Of a DNA stretch of 32,120 nt, positions 1-7,407 are shown one piece after another. This stretch comes from Lachnospiraceae bacterium (GTDB lineage: Bacteria > Bacillota > Clostridia > Lachnospirales > Lachnospiraceae). Under the pieces are notes generated by a model, which saw only the letters and a list, made by a program, of their open reading frames with translations, did not search any database and was not told the origin of the DNA. The position numbers were made by a program, and so were the translations under genes. The stretch spans positions 1 to 32,120 of the forward strand of contig JAFZDQ010000093.1 in NCBI GenBank assembly GCA_017561085.1, given 5' to 3'. How positions within the stretch are numbered: position 1 is the first letter of the stretch; each line of letters begins with the position of its first letter.

Positions 1-926
1 ATCTGACTGATATTGCCCATTACAGGTCCCATGATACCGCCAAAGAACTGGGCTTTGATCTGCTTGCCGCGAAGGTCCTGATTTAAGTAATCAAATTCTT
101 CCTTGGCATTCTCTTCGTGGCAGAATACCTTAACTACCTTTTGTCCCGTCATGGTTTCTTCAATGTAACCGTTCAGGGTACCAAGAGACGCCTGCTGCGC
201 TTTGTAATATTTGCGGCTCCTGCTTGTTACCAGCTGCACCGCTTTCATCATTACAGGTATCATAACAACTGTTATTAATGTCAACCATATGTTGGTATAT
301 ACCATCAGACAAAAAGTACCTACCAGGGAAATACTACCTGAAATCAGCTGTACCACGGTATGGTTCAGCATTTCGCCTACAGTGTCCACGTCATTGGTAA
401 AACGGGACATGATATCACCATGGTTATTATTATCATAGAAGCGCACCGGCAACTTCTGCATTCTTTCAAACAAGTCGTTTCTCAGCTTCATCACCGCATT
501 CTGAGAAACAGTAATCATAATTCTTTGCTGTAAATACTGGGTCAAAACAGAAACCGCATAAATACAAGCCATTGCCAGAATCCCCTTAAGCAAAAAGGAA
601 ACACTTGCCTCCTCACCAACCAGTCCGTTAATAATGGGACGTAACATATAAGAGCCCGCCAAGTTGGACGCAGAGGCCAGAATCACACAAGCAAACACGA
701 TAAACAGCTTCCACTTTTCATGGGCAATATATCCGAACAGCCTTCCGATGGTCTGCTTCATGTTTTTGGGCTTACCCATAGCCATTCCTCTTCCGCCGGG
801 TCCTCTTCCGCCACCGGGTCTTCCGCCGGGGCCGCCTTTTCCGGGAGCCATCGTCAAATCAATGGTATCGGGATTTAATTTGGAGGCATACTTTTTCTCT
901 AAATAGAGTCTTTTTTCTTCTCTCAT
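1..926 (-). CDS. ABC transporter permease/ATPase subunit (partial, 3' end outside window)
   Basis: Only the first ~308 residues are in the window; the gene runs off the left edge, so the nucleotide-binding domain is not visible. What is seen is a type I (exporter) transmembrane domain: a charged N-terminus, then several hydrophobic segments, and the usual intracellular-loop pattern (MQKLPVRFYDNNNHGDIMSRFTND split across helices). The start ATG overlaps the TAA stop of the upstream ABC gene as TAATG, so translation is probably coupled and the two proteins should form one heterodimeric exporter. Because the upstream partner carries a degenerate ATPase site, this subunit is expected to carry the intact catalytic Glu and His. 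Residues 27-47 are an unusual Gly/Pro/Arg-rich stretch before the first helix. Substrate is unknown; the MarR regulator in the same operon suggests a toxic small molecule or drug. Confidence 0.93.
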   Translation of the reverse strand, partial: MREEKRLYLEKKYASKLNPDTIDLTMAPGKGGPGGRPGGGRGPGGRGMAMGKPKNMKQTIGRLFGYIAHEKWKLFIVFACVILASASNLAGSYMLRPIINGLVGEEASVSFLLKGILAMACIYAVSVLTQYLQQRIMITVSQNAVMKLRNDLFERMQKLPVRFYDNNNHGDIMSRFTNDVDTVGEMLNHTVVQLISGSISLVGTFCLMVYTNIWLTLITVVMIPVMMKAVQLVTSRSRKYYKAQQASLGTLNGYIEETMTGQKVVKVFCHEENAKEEFDYLNQDLRGKQIKAQFFGGIMGPVMGNISQ

Positions 927-2659
927 TAGGCGGTCACCTCCTGATCCATCTGGGAATAATAAATTTCCTGATAAGCCTCGCAGCCTGCAAGAAGTTCTTC
1001 ATGCGAACCCATACCTACAATCTGTCCCTCATCCAGCACCATAATCTTGTCGGCGCCGATGACGGAGCTGATTCTCTGGGCAATAATAATCTTCGTGGTA
1101 TCCTTCATAGAATTAGCGAAATTCTCACGGATGGAAGCTTCCGTTGCAGTATCCACGGCACTGGTGGAGTCATCCAGAATCAAAATCTTGGGATTTTTCA
1201 GGAGTGCCCTGGCGATACAAAGTCTCTGTTTTTGTCCGCCGGATACGTTCACACCACCCTGCCCCAGTTCGGTCTCATATCCATCGGTAAACCCTTCGAT
1301 AAAAGGTGCTGCCTGGGCTGCCATAGCGGCCTCTCTAATCTGTTCTTTGGTGGCATTTTCGTCACCCCAAAGCAGGTTCTCCATAATAGTACCGGAAAAA
1401 AGCACATTCTTCTGCAGAACCATACCTACACCTGAGCGCAGATTTTCCAAAGAGTAATCTTTGACATTCACGCCGTCCACCAAAACTTCACCTGCATCTG
1501 CATCATAAAGTCTGGGAATCAGCTGCACAAGGGATGTCTTACCGCTACCGGTGGAACCAATAATACCCAGGGTCTCTCCGCCTTCAAGTTTGAAGGAAAT
1601 ATTTTCAAGCACAGGGTCCTCATTATCCTTATAATAACGGAAAAATACGTCTCTGAATTCTACCGTACCCTTTTCTACTGTTTTTTCCGGATATTTGCAA
1701 TTCTCATCATTTAAATCAATTTCCGTATCCAGCACTTCCCTGATACGTCTTAGGGATGCCAGTGCCCTGGAGCTGTTTAACAAAATCATGGCAAGCATCA
1801 TCAGGGACATCAAAATCTGTACAATATAGCTGGTAAAAGCAGTCAAATCACCAATGGGCATCTGACCTGCCAGAATCTGCTTTCCGCCGAACCAAACGAT
1901 ACCTAAGGTAGTCACATTCATCAGGCACATCATAATGGGACCGTTCAAAATAACCACTTTAAAGGCATTTAATCCTGCATCCCTTAAGTCTTTATTGGCC
2001 TCTGCGAATTTCGCCTCTTCATAGTCCCCTCTTACAAAAGACTTAATGACGCGCACATTCACCAACATTTCCTGAATGGAGGCATTAAGCACATCCAGCT
2101 TCTTTTGCATGATTTCAAAACGGGGAAATGCGGTCCTTGTTACCAAGGTAATAAGAGTGGCCAGCACAGGAATTACCACCAACACCACCAGGGCCAGTCT
2201 GGCATTCATGGTAAATGCCATAATCAACGCACCGATTAACATACCGGGCGCACGCAGCATCATACGAAGTGCCATATTAATAATATTCTGTACCTGGGTG
2301 ATATCATTGGTCAGTCTGGTTACCAAAGAACCGGTACTGTAAGTATCCAAATTGGCAAAGGAAAACTGCTGAATCTTGTCAAAAGCATCCTTTCTTAAAT
2401 CTGAGGCAAAGCTTACGCATGCCTTGGCTGCAAAATGCGCGGCACCCACGCCGCCAATCAGCATAAGTATTGCCGTCACAATCATCACGCTGCCCATACC
2501 GATGATATAGGGTACATCATGGTTTGCTGCTCCGATGTTGATGATGTTCGCCATAAACTTGGGCATCAGAACTTCACCCAGAATTTCCACAATCATTAAA
2601 AGTGGTGCGCAGATGAAAGATGACAAATACGGCTTTATGTATTTCCAGTATCTTTTCAT
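926..2659 (-). CDS. ABC exporter subunit with degenerate ATPase site (TMD-NBD, heterodimer half)
   Basis: 577 residues, the normal size of a half-exporter: six-helix transmembrane domain (about 1-320) then ATPase domain. Walker A GSTGSGKT is at ~368-375, signature VSGGQ at ~472-476, Walker B ends ILILDD at ~492-497. The catalytic Glu after Walker B is Asp (497), and the H-loop His is Gln (IIAQR, ~528). These two swaps are the known mark of the non-catalytic half in heterodimeric exporters of the TM287/288 and BmrCD type, so I infer this subunit pairs with the gene directly downstream, whose ATG overlaps this stop codon. It follows a marR gene after 144 bases and should be read from the same promoter. 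Acts in the cytoplasmic membrane, exporting an unknown compound. Confidence 0.96.
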   Translation of the reverse strand: MKRYWKYIKPYLSSFICAPLLMIVEILGEVLMPKFMANIINIGAANHDVPYIIGMGSVMIVTAILMLIGGVGAAHFAAKACVSFASDLRKDAFDKIQQFSFANLDTYSTGSLVTRLTNDITQVQNIINMALRMMLRAPGMLIGALIMAFTMNARLALVVLVVIPVLATLITLVTRTAFPRFEIMQKKLDVLNASIQEMLVNVRVIKSFVRGDYEEAKFAEANKDLRDAGLNAFKVVILNGPIMMCLMNVTTLGIVWFGGKQILAGQMPIGDLTAFTSYIVQILMSLMMLAMILLNSSRALASLRRIREVLDTEIDLNDENCKYPEKTVEKGTVEFRDVFFRYYKDNEDPVLENISFKLEGGETLGIIGSTGSGKTSLVQLIPRLYDADAGEVLVDGVNVKDYSLENLRSGVGMVLQKNVLFSGTIMENLLWGDENATKEQIREAAMAAQAAPFIEGFTDGYETELGQGGVNVSGGQKQRLCIARALLKNPKILILDDSTSAVDTATEASIRENFANSMKDTTKIIIAQRISSVIGADKIMVLDEGQIVGMGSHEELLAGCEAYQEIYYSQMDQEVTA

Positions 2660-2803
2660 GTTTCAATTCCCTTCCTTTTTATTTGAATTTCTTCTTGATT
2701 TCCGCTGATTTTTAGGTTTTTCACAAATTTTTAGGCTTCACTCGCTCGCCATGCAGTTACTTTGCACTCACGCGAAGTATTTCACACCTATATCGCTTGA
2801 AAT

Positions 2804-3247
2804 TTAAAGCATCTGGTAATATTTCTCGCTGTTGGTAGCAACCCGTTCCAGCATATTCTCAAGGAGATTTTTTTCTTCCTCAGAAAAGCCTTCAAAAAAA
2901 GCATAGTCCATCTCTCTGAAATAATTGATGCTCTGCTCAATCACATCCTGTCCCTTTGGGGTAATCACGACACGATTGATCCGATTGTCCTCTTCGCTAC
3001 ACTGACGTGCAATGTAACCGGATTTTTCTAATTTTTTCAAAGAAACGGTTACCGCAGCGGGTGAAATCTCCAGTTTTTCAGCCAACATCGTCTGGGAAAT
3101 ATCAGGATTTCTCCCCAATATCATAAGTAACCTGTGCTGGCTTCTGTATACGCCGGTACCTTCTGCTCTTTTTTCAATGGTACGCTTCAGATTTTTATCT
3201 GTCACAAACAATAAATTAACCAGTCGATGTTCTTGTTCTCGCTTCAT
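2804..3247 (-). CDS. MarR family transcriptional regulator
   Basis: 147 residues, standard MarR length. The central winged helix is clear: the recognition part reads around TMLAEKLEISPAAVTVSLKKLEKSGYI (shown here in parts of a longer helix-turn-helix, ~54-80), followed by a wing with EEDNRINRVVITPKG. The start ATG has AGGAGG 6 bases upstream. It is the first gene of an operon with two ABC exporter genes, a common arrangement in which the regulator represses its own operon until a ligand binds. A consensus promoter and a perfect 12-base palindrome lie just upstream, consistent with autorepression. The ligand cannot be told from sequence. Confidence 0.95.
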   Translation of the reverse strand: MKREQEHRLVNLLFVTDKNLKRTIEKRAEGTGVYRSQHRLLMILGRNPDISQTMLAEKLEISPAAVTVSLKKLEKSGYIARQCSEEDNRINRVVITPKGQDVIEQSINYFREMDYAFFEGFSEEEKNLLENMLERVATNSEKYYQML

Positions 3248-3276
3248 GGGAACCTCCTTTGTTAATTACTTAATCT

Positions 3277-3288
3277 TTAACTAGTTAA
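3277..3288. promoter_or_regulatory. Probable MarR operator palindrome
   Basis: TTAACTAGTTAA is a perfect 12-base palindrome lying just after the -10 box, around the expected transcription start, in front of marR. Position and symmetry fit an autorepressor site for the MarR dimer. Binding is inferred, not shown. Confidence 0.65.
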
Positions 3289-3296
3289 CCTTTTTT

Positions 3297-3325
3297 ATTA
3301 TATGTTTCAATCCGGGAATTGTCAA
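3297..3325 (-). promoter_or_regulatory. Sigma-A promoter of the marR-ABC operon
   Basis: On the minus strand TTGACA (3325-3320) and TATAAT (3302-3297) are separated by exactly 17 bases, a perfect consensus promoter. It lies about 50 bases upstream of the marR start codon and next to the preceding terminator. Confidence 0.9.
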
Positions 3326-3326
3326 C

Positions 3327-3369
3327 AAAAAAGCAACCGCTTCCATTGACGCCGGGCGGTTGCTTTTTT
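3327..3369 (-). terminator. Rho-independent terminator after the DUF1292 gene
   Basis: GCAACCGC (3333-3340) pairs with GCGGTTGC (3356-3363), extended by A/T pairs, and the minus-strand transcript ends in a T run. It lies 20 bases past the stop of the DUF1292 gene and separates that operon from the marR promoter. The A6/T6 flanks make it potentially bidirectional. Confidence 0.9.
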
Positions 3370-3388
3370 GGTGTTCCGTAAGTTTACT

Positions 3389-3688
3389 TTAATTTTTCAC
3401 TTCAGATAATTTGTCCGAAAAATATTGTACTGCAGCTGCATATTCCGTATCATCCTCAATATACATCACAACAGGATTATGCTCCTCATCCTCTTCCACT
3501 TCATAAAGCATAAAGTTTTGGGAAAAATCAAGTTCCTTTTCCCCTTTCAGCGGAAGTAACGCAAAGTATTTTTTCCCATTCACTTCGAAATAAGAATACA
3601 CACCGCAATCTAAACTCGTCCCGTCTGCAAACGGAAGTGTCACGATAATATCCTCTAAATTTTTTCCCATAAAATCCATCATAAACAT
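3389..3688 (-). CDS. DUF1292 domain protein
   Basis: 99 residues, acidic, with the beta-strand pattern typical of DUF1292 (YrzB-like): a hydrophobic strand IIVTLPF, a GxxYxYFEVNGKKYFALLPL block around 27-45, and an acidic EEDEEHNP loop before VVMYIEDD. Function is unknown; members are widespread small Firmicute cytosolic proteins. Its ATG follows the stop codon of the upstream AAA ATPase gene without any gap (TAA-ATG), so the two are co-transcribed and probably translationally coupled. An AAGGAAGG ribosome-binding site lies inside the end of the ATPase gene. A second in-frame ATG three codons on is an equally possible start. Confidence 0.85.
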   Translation of the reverse strand: MFMMDFMGKNLEDIIVTLPFADGTSLDCGVYSYFEVNGKKYFALLPLKGEKELDFSQNFMLYEVEEDEEHNPVVMYIEDDTEYAAAVQYFSDKLSEVKN

Positions 3689-5017
3689 TTAACCTTCCTT
3701 CAAATATTTTCTCACTCTCCAAAGCATATAAAGTGGCACGCTATAAGTTTTGGTTTTTTCCACCTTATTATCACCTACATTTTTCATAGAGAATTTAAAC
3801 CCAATCTTAGGCTGATACTTCTTACAAAACTGTATATAACTCTTGGCGCGGGTACGAATTTCCGCTTTTGCTTCAACCGGAATAATTTTATCTTCATATT
3901 CGAATAAAAAATCCAATTCAGCTGTATTGCCCGAACGCCAAAAATACGGCAAAATTCCCTGTCGAAGCAACTCTGTTAAAACAAAGTTCTCCGTAAATGC
4001 CCCCTTAAAATTTCTATACAAATCCGAATCCTCTAATATGGTTTTATAGGATACTCCTGATTTTTTACGCAATAATCCCACATCCGACATATACACTTTA
4101 AAAAAAGTAGCATCTGAACAAAATGACAGCGGAAGCTCCGGATTTGAAACTAATTCCAGTTTATGCACAAGTCCTGCATCGACTAACCATTCCAAAGCAT
4201 CCTCCAATTCGGCAGAACGTTTTCCCTCTTTTACATGAGAAAATACAAATTTGTTGTTATCCTTTGCTAACTGTTTTGGTATCGACTCCCAAATCCAGCC
4301 CAGTTTAGGAATATCATTTTTCGGTGCATGTTTTGCAAAGTCGCTTTGATAGTCCAAAAGGATATTTTCCTGTATTGCTTCTATCTTCTCGAAGTTATGC
4401 GTCTCTACCCACTTCGCAACCACCTCCGGCATTCCACCTACCACATAGTAATACTTTAATTCCTTTTCCAATTTTCCCGTATACAATGCAGGAAGTTCAC
4501 GATCGATGTCATACTTTTGAGCACCTTCATAAATTGCCTTCCCCCCATCGGCTCGTAAGAATTCCGAAAAAGACATCGGATACATCTGCAATCGGTCTAC
4601 TTTACCCACCGGAAATGAAATATTCTCCCTTTTTATCGAAACACCGAGCAGAGAACCGGCGCAAACTATATGAAGTCGTGGCATGTTTTCACAAAAATAT
4701 TTCAGCGCTGTAATTGCTTTCGGACATTCCTGAATCTCATCAAATATGACTAATGTTTCTCCTGCTACAATCTCTTTTCCACGAATGATATTTCCTAATT
4801 CATCAATGATTCTATTCACTTCAAAGTCATATTCAAACACAGATGCAAGGCTTGCATTTCCCTCAAAGTTAAAATATGCATAGTCCGTAAAATACTGTTT
4901 GCCAAATTCTTTACATACATATGTCTTTCCACACTGACGAACCCCCGTCAAAAGCAATGGTTTTCTATTATCATTTTCTTTCCATAACAGCAACTGCTGC
5001 ATAATATCTCTTTCCAA
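3689..5017 (-). CDS. AAA ATPase with C-terminal DUF4143
   Basis: A 442-residue protein if started at the TTG at 5017. It has an AAA_14-type ATPase domain with Walker A GVRQCGKT (~25-32), Walker B LVIFDEIQE, a sensor region ending CAGSLLG, and a C-terminal DUF4143 with the restriction-like core ELDFLFEYEDKIIPVEAKA near the end. I choose TTG because AAAGGAGC sits 9 bases before it and the protein then begins ERDIMQQLLLWK, as relatives do; an upstream GTG at 5080 lies before the likely -10 box (TATAAT, 5056-5051). The role of this family is not established; members are abundant, often multi-copy and patchily distributed. The gene is more A+T-rich than its neighbours, which suggests acquisition. 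Confidence 0.88.
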   Translation of the reverse strand: MERDIMQQLLLWKENDNRKPLLLTGVRQCGKTYVCKEFGKQYFTDYAYFNFEGNASLASVFEYDFEVNRIIDELGNIIRGKEIVAGETLVIFDEIQECPKAITALKYFCENMPRLHIVCAGSLLGVSIKRENISFPVGKVDRLQMYPMSFSEFLRADGGKAIYEGAQKYDIDRELPALYTGKLEKELKYYYVVGGMPEVVAKWVETHNFEKIEAIQENILLDYQSDFAKHAPKNDIPKLGWIWESIPKQLAKDNNKFVFSHVKEGKRSAELEDALEWLVDAGLVHKLELVSNPELPLSFCSDATFFKVYMSDVGLLRKKSGVSYKTILEDSDLYRNFKGAFTENFVLTELLRQGILPYFWRSGNTAELDFLFEYEDKIIPVEAKAEIRTRAKSYIQFCKKYQPKIGFKFSMKNVGDNKVEKTKTYSVPLYMLWRVRKYLKEG

Positions 5018-5050
5018 GAAAAACAGCTCCTTTCTTGTGCATTGCTCTAT

Positions 5051-5056
5051 ATTATA
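5051..5056 (-). promoter_or_regulatory. Possible -10 box of the AAA/DUF4143 gene
   Basis: TATAAT on the minus strand, about 35 bases before the TTG start and between it and the alternative GTG. No good -35 box is seen at 16-18 bases, so the promoter may be weak or activator-dependent. Confidence 0.35.
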
Positions 5057-5134
5057 TAACAAAAATATCACATTATTCACAAGAAAGCAATTCTAATATT
5101 TGCGTTTTTCATAGGAATGTTTGTTATTTTCTTA

Positions 5135-5154
5135 CGTTTTTCACACGAAAAACG
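5135..5154. repeat. A/T-rich inverted repeat upstream of the AAA gene
   Basis: CGTTTTTC and GAAAAACG are perfect inverted 8-mers with a 4-base loop. There is no following T run, so it is not a normal terminator; it lies between the small membrane protein gene and the AAA gene and could be a binding site or a weak end of the upstream transcript. Confidence 0.45.
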
Positions 5155-5253
5155 AATCCAGTATTTCCGGCTATTGATTTCTTTTTCATATTTTAATCGG
5201 TCTAGTAAAAAAATCACCTCGACTTAATTTCAAATCTTCACATGCGCTTACGC

Positions 5254-5550
5254 TTATCTCCTCTTCCTATCTTTTGCCACATAAACAATCGTAACCGTTA
5301 AAGTAACTAGAATAAGAATATGTAAAACCGTATGATACACATCCGGTATATATTTCCCCTCAATCTGCAGCCATTGTATTGTTCCGGAAAAATAGTTAAT
5401 CTTTCCTTCCAACGTACCCATAAATCCACCATTAAAAATCGTGTACCATTCATGGCATAAAAATTGTATCAAAAGCCACATTGACATCCAGCCAAGCACA
5501 AACCATTTCCCTATCTTCTCGTTTACCACGGTCGCTTTCCACTTGTCCAA
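5254..5550 (-). CDS. Small membrane protein, unknown function
   Basis: About 91-98 residues with two hydrophobic segments: FVLGWMSMWLLIQFL near the N-terminus and LHILILVTLTVTIVYVA near the C-terminus, ending in a basic KDRKRR tail. Between them is a short extracytoplasmic-looking loop. The long form starts with TTG at 5550 inside the upstream oxidoreductase gene; a GTG at 5529 preceded by GGAAAG is the more likely start and reduces the overlap to a few bases. Overlap with the flavodoxin-like gene indicates co-transcription. No family is recognised. Confidence 0.7.
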   Translation of the reverse strand: MDKWKATVVNEKIGKWFVLGWMSMWLLIQFLCHEWYTIFNGGFMGTLEGKINYFSGTIQWLQIEGKYIPDVYHTVLHILILVTLTVTIVYVAKDRKRR

Positions 5551-6206
5551 CCCTTTTCTTTCCAGTAGCTTACATCCGCTTCATTAAAACCTTTTCTTTG
5601 CATCAATGACATCATGGTAAAAAACGCTTTGGTAATTATAGTAGGTTTTACCTTACCTACGCGAGTGGAAATCTTTTTCGCTAAGGCGGTAGTTTTTTTA
5701 TCAATTTTATTCTTAATCCCCGGCTTTACATGGTCCCATCTTGTTTCCATCACGGCAAGGCCCAGCTTATAGGTACGGGCACAGCCCCAAAAGAAAGTGC
5801 TGTCAGCCATATCCTTGATGGTACTGCGCATCCCCGCTCCGGCTGCTGTGGCAATACAAACTGCCTGCTTGGAAAACATTTTTTCTTCGGGACGATGAAC
5901 CATAAACCGGTATCCGTAATGATCAAGCAAAGACTTCATTGCTCCTGTGGCATGCATTACATACACAGGACTTGCCAAAATAATCACGTCCGCCTCATCC
6001 AGTGCAGTAGTAATCGGCTTTAACTTTTCATAATCAGGGCAGCCCGTTTCCTTGAAAAAGCAAGCTGTACAGCCCTGACAAAAGCAATCAAAATCCCTGG
6101 GCAGGAAAAATTCCGTCACCTCTCCACCGAGTTTGTCGCAAAGTTGCTTTGCTATATTGTATGTAGAACCTTTATGACTTTGTCCGTGTATCACTGTGAT
6201 TTTCAT
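5523..6206 (-). CDS. NAD(P)H-dependent FMN reductase / flavodoxin-fold oxidoreductase
   Basis: 227 residues. The N-terminus KITVIHGQSHKGSTYNIAKQ is the phosphate-binding loop of flavodoxin-like FMN proteins, followed by CFCQGCTACF around 42-51 as in iron-sulfur-flavoprotein-like NADPH:FMN reductases, then ADVIILASPVYVMHATGAMK, the second FMN-contact segment with the conserved SPVY. The cysteines CxGCxxC could be structural or bind metal. Likely a cytosolic electron-transfer or quinone/nitro-reducing enzyme; the exact substrate is not visible. C-terminal ~60 residues are basic and less typical. It overlaps the small membrane protein gene downstream. Confidence 0.88.
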   Translation of the reverse strand: MKITVIHGQSHKGSTYNIAKQLCDKLGGEVTEFFLPRDFDCFCQGCTACFFKETGCPDYEKLKPITTALDEADVIILASPVYVMHATGAMKSLLDHYGYRFMVHRPEEKMFSKQAVCIATAAGAGMRSTIKDMADSTFFWGCARTYKLGLAVMETRWDHVKPGIKNKIDKKTTALAKKISTRVGKVKPTIITKAFFTMMSLMQRKGFNEADVSYWKEKGWTSGKRPW

Positions 6207-6225
6207 CTGTTACCCCCACTCTATT

Positions 6226-7002
6226 TTATACCACTCCCGCCAATGCATACAAAATCAACAAATGCACCGGATAGAACACATAAAACAAATATTTCAGTTT
6301 CAGGCCCCGCTTGCCGTTATAAAACGCAACGGGGATAAAGCCCAGCATCGCGGGCATCTCCCAGCAAAAGGACACGCATCCCGTGAGGATCTGAAGTTGC
6401 TTGTTTTCACGGAACAGATAAAGCACGGCAATTGCCAAAATGCCCCAGGCACCGTAGTCACAACACACCCATTCCGAAAGGATTGCAATTAAACCAAAGC
6501 ACGCCGCCTGACCGATAAATTTCAGCCAATTGCCGGATTTCTCTGCAAACATTTCCTCCAGCTTCGCAAAAATACAAAGCATCAAAAGGCCAAGGAACAG
6601 GGTCACAAACACGTTTTGTCCGTCACTGTAACGGCTGACGCCATGAAATGCCAGGTCAAAAGGCACCTCAGACAGTAGCGCAAACAAAAACAGTCTTCCC
6701 ATATACTTCAGCCTGTTTTTCGTCCGGCCAAAGCCCTCTACCAGTAAAAAGCAAAAAATCGGGAATGCAATTCTTCCGATTACGCGCCGCATCAGCTGAT
6801 ACGCCACATACCAAAAGCCTGCCGCAAAACCGCTTTGTGTAAACAATTCCAAAATATAGGCAGGGGAAATATCCCCTACGGAATAAATCCCCAATGATAC
6901 TAACTTATGCCCTACCAATACTGCTGCCGTGTGGTCTATCAGCATGGATATGATTGCTATGATTTTTAATGTACTGCTGCTCAGACCTCTTTTTTCAGTC
7001 AT
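6226..7002 (-). CDS. TraX family membrane protein
   Basis: 258 residues, strongly hydrophobic with about eight predicted transmembrane segments. The N-terminus LKIIAIISMLIDHTAAVL is the hallmark of the TraX family, as are RVIGRIAFPIFCFLLVEGF and the C-terminal FYPVHLLILY. TraX of the F plasmid N-acetylates pilin; chromosomal homologues in Clostridia are acyltransferase-3-like membrane proteins of unknown substrate, perhaps acylating cell-surface sugars or proteins. AAAGGAG lies 6 bases before the ATG. Only 19 bases separate it from the oxidoreductase gene downstream, so they are probably co-transcribed. No conjugation genes are nearby, so a conjugative role is unlikely here. Confidence 0.92.
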   Translation of the reverse strand: MTEKRGLSSSTLKIIAIISMLIDHTAAVLVGHKLVSLGIYSVGDISPAYILELFTQSGFAAGFWYVAYQLMRRVIGRIAFPIFCFLLVEGFGRTKNRLKYMGRLFLFALLSEVPFDLAFHGVSRYSDGQNVFVTLFLGLLMLCIFAKLEEMFAEKSGNWLKFIGQAACFGLIAILSEWVCCDYGAWGILAIAVLYLFRENKQLQILTGCVSFCWEMPAMLGFIPVAFYNGKRGLKLKYLFYVFYPVHLLILYALAGVV

Positions 7003-7045
7003 AAAATACTCCTTTAGCGCGCGCCCGTTTTCCCGAGCGCCTTAC

Positions 7046-7306
7046 TTAATTAAAACACATTCTAAGCGGATTCACCATACGCCATGCGGTTTTCAGGCAA
7101 CTGATGCCTACCGGAATCAGAATCAAAGTGCAACAAAGCACGATGCCAAACACTGCACAAATCAGCGCACCGGGAATACAGAAAACAATCTTCAGTGCCA
7201 GTTTCAACACACCCCAGGTGATTTTAAGTAAGCTGCCTGCCAGTTTATAACATACTGCCAAAACCAAAATTACCAACAAAATGACTAATGTAATAATTGC
7301 TGCCAT
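7046..7306 (-). CDS. Small membrane protein, unknown function
   Basis: 86 residues, nearly all hydrophobic: an N-terminal segment TLVILLVILVLAVCYKLAG, then a helix pair with the sequence FCIPGALICAVFGIVLCCTLILIPVG. The AAGGAG ribosome-binding site lies 8 bases before the ATG. It follows the PadR/HAAS/DUF4097 genes on the same strand and precedes TraX, so it may belong to that envelope-related group. Just upstream of its ribosome-binding site is an 8-base tandem repeat. No family is recognised with confidence. Confidence 0.75.
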   Translation of the reverse strand: MAAIITLVILLVILVLAVCYKLAGSLLKITWGVLKLALKIVFCIPGALICAVFGIVLCCTLILIPVGISCLKTAWRMVNPLRMCFN

Positions 7307-7322
7307 CGCACATTCTCCTTCC

Positions 7323-7357
7323 GTTTATCCTTTTATCCCTTTATCCCTTTATCCCTT
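7323..7357. repeat. Tandem repeat, 8-base unit (CTTTATCC)
   Basis: About four copies of TTTATCC(C), the middle ones exact 8-mers, lie between the stop of the DUF4097 gene and the ribosome-binding site of the small membrane protein. In the mRNA the unit is GGGATAAA. Copy-number slippage could change the spacing in the leader. Confidence 0.7.
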
Positions 7358-7407
7358 TTTCTTCTTATTCTGAGCATTCAATCATGGTTTTCCCATGTTG
7401 CGTCCTC

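Noticed and set aside
1001-1457. Two overlapping plus-strand ORFs of 136-144 residues
   Set aside because: They lie opposite the ATPase domain of the ABC exporter gene, lack ribosome-binding sites and have no protein-like pattern.
6226-7002. Conjugation region suggested by TraX
   Set aside because: No relaxase, coupling protein or type IV secretion genes nearby; chromosomal TraX homologues are common in Clostridia.
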